A DNA stretch of 16,500 bases from contig JBBHKE010003155.1 of assembly GCA_037447655.1 (NCBI GenBank), positions 240,333 through 256,832 on the forward strand, read 5' to 3'. The stretch's first letter is position 1. The number at the start of each line of letters is the position of its first letter. Source of the stretch: Zygnema cylindricum. Taxonomy: Eukaryota; Streptophyta; Zygnematophyceae; Zygnematales; Zygnemataceae. The notes beneath the pieces were generated by a model. That model was given only the letters and a program-made list of their open reading frames with translations, ran no database searches and was not told where the DNA came from. A program made the position numbers and the translations under genes. Positions 16,142-16,500 of the stretch are shown here, one piece after another.

Positions 16142-16352
16142 AAATCTATCTAAATAATCTTTTTAAGGGGAATCGGACTCTCTCTCTCCACCTCCCTCCA
16201 TTCTCCTCTCTCTCTAGTTGTCCAATAATAACAGACGCTGGTAGGGGGTGGAGGGAGAGGAGTGCAGGTGGATGGATGGAGTGGGCAATGTACATGGGCG
16301 CATTGATGGACCAAATCCATCGGCTCCGGCCATTCTGCTCGGATCCCACTTG
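13206..16352 (+). CDS. AAH: allantoate amidohydrolase (allantoate deiminase) gene, 5' part, runs off the right edge
   Basis: Predicted exons are 13206-13362, 15141-15211, 15617-15720 and 16268-16352. Their lengths total 417 nt, or 139 codons, in one frame. The product shows the diagnostic plant AAH order: LREVLQDEPFDRLLQLGK, then VSD...RTFLSPAGLRAARIL, then AGLRTWMDGVGNVHGRIDG, then ILLGSHL. The family is the M20-type amidohydrolase group (allantoate amidohydrolase, ureidoglycolate hydrolase, carbamoylases). AAH hydrolyses allantoate to ureidoglycine, CO2 and ammonia in purine (ureide) breakdown, uses Mn2+, and in plants acts in the endoplasmic reticulum. The His of GSHL is the first metal ligand; the remaining ligands lie beyond the window. 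Exons 3 and 4 are near certain, exon 2 likely, exon 1 inferred. Bacterial-type AllC or a carbamoylase are the main alternatives, but the RTW-D-GNVHGR context favours plant AAH. Confidence 0.85.
13393..13440 (+). repeat. hexanucleotide (TCTCCC)n microsatellite
   Basis: About eight perfect units beginning 30 bp after the predicted exon 1 donor. Confidence 0.95.
14385..14439. repeat. 55-bp hairpin-forming inverted repeat
   Basis: TTAAACAAATTT (14385-14396) and its exact reverse complement AAATTTGTTTAA (14428-14439) enclose 31 bases that contain a further AAAATTTGG. It may be a remnant of a foldback element; no target duplication was seen. Confidence 0.5.
14539..14613. mobile_element. 75-bp miniature inverted-repeat element
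   Basis: CACTATAATTAGTGTGGATT (14539-14558) matches the reverse complement of 14594-14613 at 18 of 20 positions, with 12 consecutive perfect pairs (TTAGTGTGGATT). Related GTGTGGAT or ATCCACATT motifs lie near 9350, 14750 and 14958, suggesting other fragments of the family. Flanking duplication is unclear. Confidence 0.5.
15141..15211 (+). CDS. AAH: AAH exon 2: LREVLQDEPFDRLLQLGK segment
   Basis: Encodes ASLESLREVLQDEPFDRLLQ followed by LGK, the helical region just before the V-S-D motif in plant AAH. The 3' boundary after AAG is set by continuity of LGK with VSD in exon 3, which makes the donor AAG|GCAGGC, a GC rather than a GT donor. The 5' boundary after GGCTGCAG is chosen to match exon 1 in phase. 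Without that constraint the open frame extends upstream to about 15020, and an acceptor at 15130 (GGGACAG) is a phase-0 alternative. Confidence 0.72.
15212..15616 (+). other. predicted AAH intron 2, GC-AG type, with long CT tract
   Basis: A 405-bp intron running from GCAGGC to CTGCAG. The CT microsatellite within 15217-15450 includes a core of about 30 CT units (15259-15320). A TGACGTCA palindrome lies at 15593-15600, near the acceptor. Confidence 0.6.
15617..15720 (+). CDS. AAH: AAH exon 3: VSD...RTFLSPAGLRAARIL...AGLRT
   Basis: The 34 codons plus two bases encode VSDVEGSLQRTFLSPAGLRA and then ARILDRWMQEAGLRT. In plant AAH this is the conserved region running into R-T-W-x-D. The donor C-AC|GTGGGC is placed where the conserved Trp codon is completed by exon 4. 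The frame stays open beyond it into CT repeats (ALLPLPLLL...), but that sequence abandons family similarity and is intron. The exon opens with GTGAGT straight after the acceptor CAG, so the junction CAG|GTGAGT also reads as a near-ideal donor. Confidence 0.9.
15721..16267 (+). other. predicted AAH intron 3 with CT tracts and (AT)27
   Basis: A 547-bp intron. It holds CT-rich blocks at 15735-15990 and 16177-16216 and the AT repeat at 16086-16139. The branch-like TAATAAC at about 16227-16233 lies roughly 35 nt before the acceptor GTGCAG (16267). An earlier AG at 16233-16234 sits too close to the branch site to be used, and using it would bring a stop in the third complete codon. Confidence 0.7.
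16086..16139. repeat. (AT)27 microsatellite
   Basis: An uninterrupted AT dinucleotide run of 54 bp inside intron 3, able to form a cruciform. It is likely length-variable between individuals. Confidence 0.97.
16268..16352 (+). CDS. AAH: AAH exon 4: W-M-D-G-V-G-N-V-H-G-R ... G-S-H-L
   Basis: One base completes Thr; 28 codons then read WMDGVGNVHGRIDGPNPSAP and AILLGSHL. GNVHGR and GSH(M/L) are conserved in plant AAH and related M20 amidohydrolases. The His codon at 16347-16349 is the expected first metal-binding residue, and the following D-T-V should start the next exon. The donor TTG|GTAATT is phase 0. No downstream exon could be found in the last 148 bases, which are intron. Confidence 0.9.
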
Positions 16353-16500
16353 GTAATTTTGGGAAATCTATTTTTTAACTTGAAAAGTTTGGTGTCAACG
16401 TTGACATTTGACGCGTGAGATAGATTAATCGTAGCCTACATTGGCGAAATTTTGGAATTGGTGTTTACATGTGATGTTGCTGTATGACCTTATACATTGG
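16353..16500 (+). other. start of AAH intron 4, cut by the window end
   Basis: Begins GTAATT after the phase-0 junction. AT-rich with no continuation of the conserved protein (expected D-T-V-x-D-x-G) visible before the edge. Confidence 0.65.

Noticed and set aside
16233-16268. Acceptor AACAG at 16234 as the start of AAH exon 4
   Set aside because: In the required phase it reaches a stop as its third complete codon; GTGCAG at 16267 restores the conserved T-W-M-D-G-V-G-N-V-H-G.
15694-16356. 220-codon frame crossing CT and AT repeats into the last exon region
   Set aside because: It is in the wrong frame relative to the conserved AAH residues, and most of it is repeat-encoded (SLSLS, YIYIY).

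Overview
This is a eukaryotic nuclear window of plant type, with spliced genes, long non-coding stretches, pyrimidine microsatellites and small inverted-repeat transposons. The clearest clue is the 5' part of a plant-like allantoate amidohydrolase (AAH) gene at the right end. A green-lineage genome fits. A repeat-rich streptophyte alga such as Chara is my guess from overall texture, not something the sequence proves.

Layout, left to right. 1-1020 is AT-rich and non-coding; it holds a 195-bp element with 45-bp inverted ends (433-627), part of a repeat also seen near 12.4 kb, and TACGG-rich repeats. 1020-1450 is a GC-rich island followed by a CT tract to about 1850. 2244-2660 is a second CT tract, followed by a CpG-dense island (2690-3056). 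3063-4075 is a minisatellite of about 44 units, 24 bp each, uniform at its left end and decayed to the right. 4206-4298 holds three 31-bp tandem units. 5051-7074 is a possible multi-exon + strand gene for a membrane-anchored, K/E-rich coiled-coil protein; three successive phase-0 exons repeat one charged-then-S/P/L-rich plan. 7561-9290 is very T-rich on the + strand, with a 220-bp local duplication and degenerate TTTAGGG-like motifs. 9300-12700 is AT-rich and gene-poor but contains three short inverted-repeat elements, one (11463-11940) with perfect 19-bp ends and a perfect 8-bp target duplication.

12740-13205 looks like an upstream region with G-box/ABRE-like motifs. 13206-16352 contains the first four predicted exons of the AAH gene (+ strand). 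Their lengths sum to 139 complete codons and the deduced product runs from a hydrophobic N-terminus to the GSH metal-binding motif. The gene continues past the right edge. Its introns are full of CT repeats, an (AT)27 tract and two small hairpin elements.

The long low-complexity reading frames elsewhere (SLSLS-type, or an 8-residue repeat over the minisatellite) are open because of base composition and are not called as genes. No rRNA, tRNA or CRISPR array was recognised.
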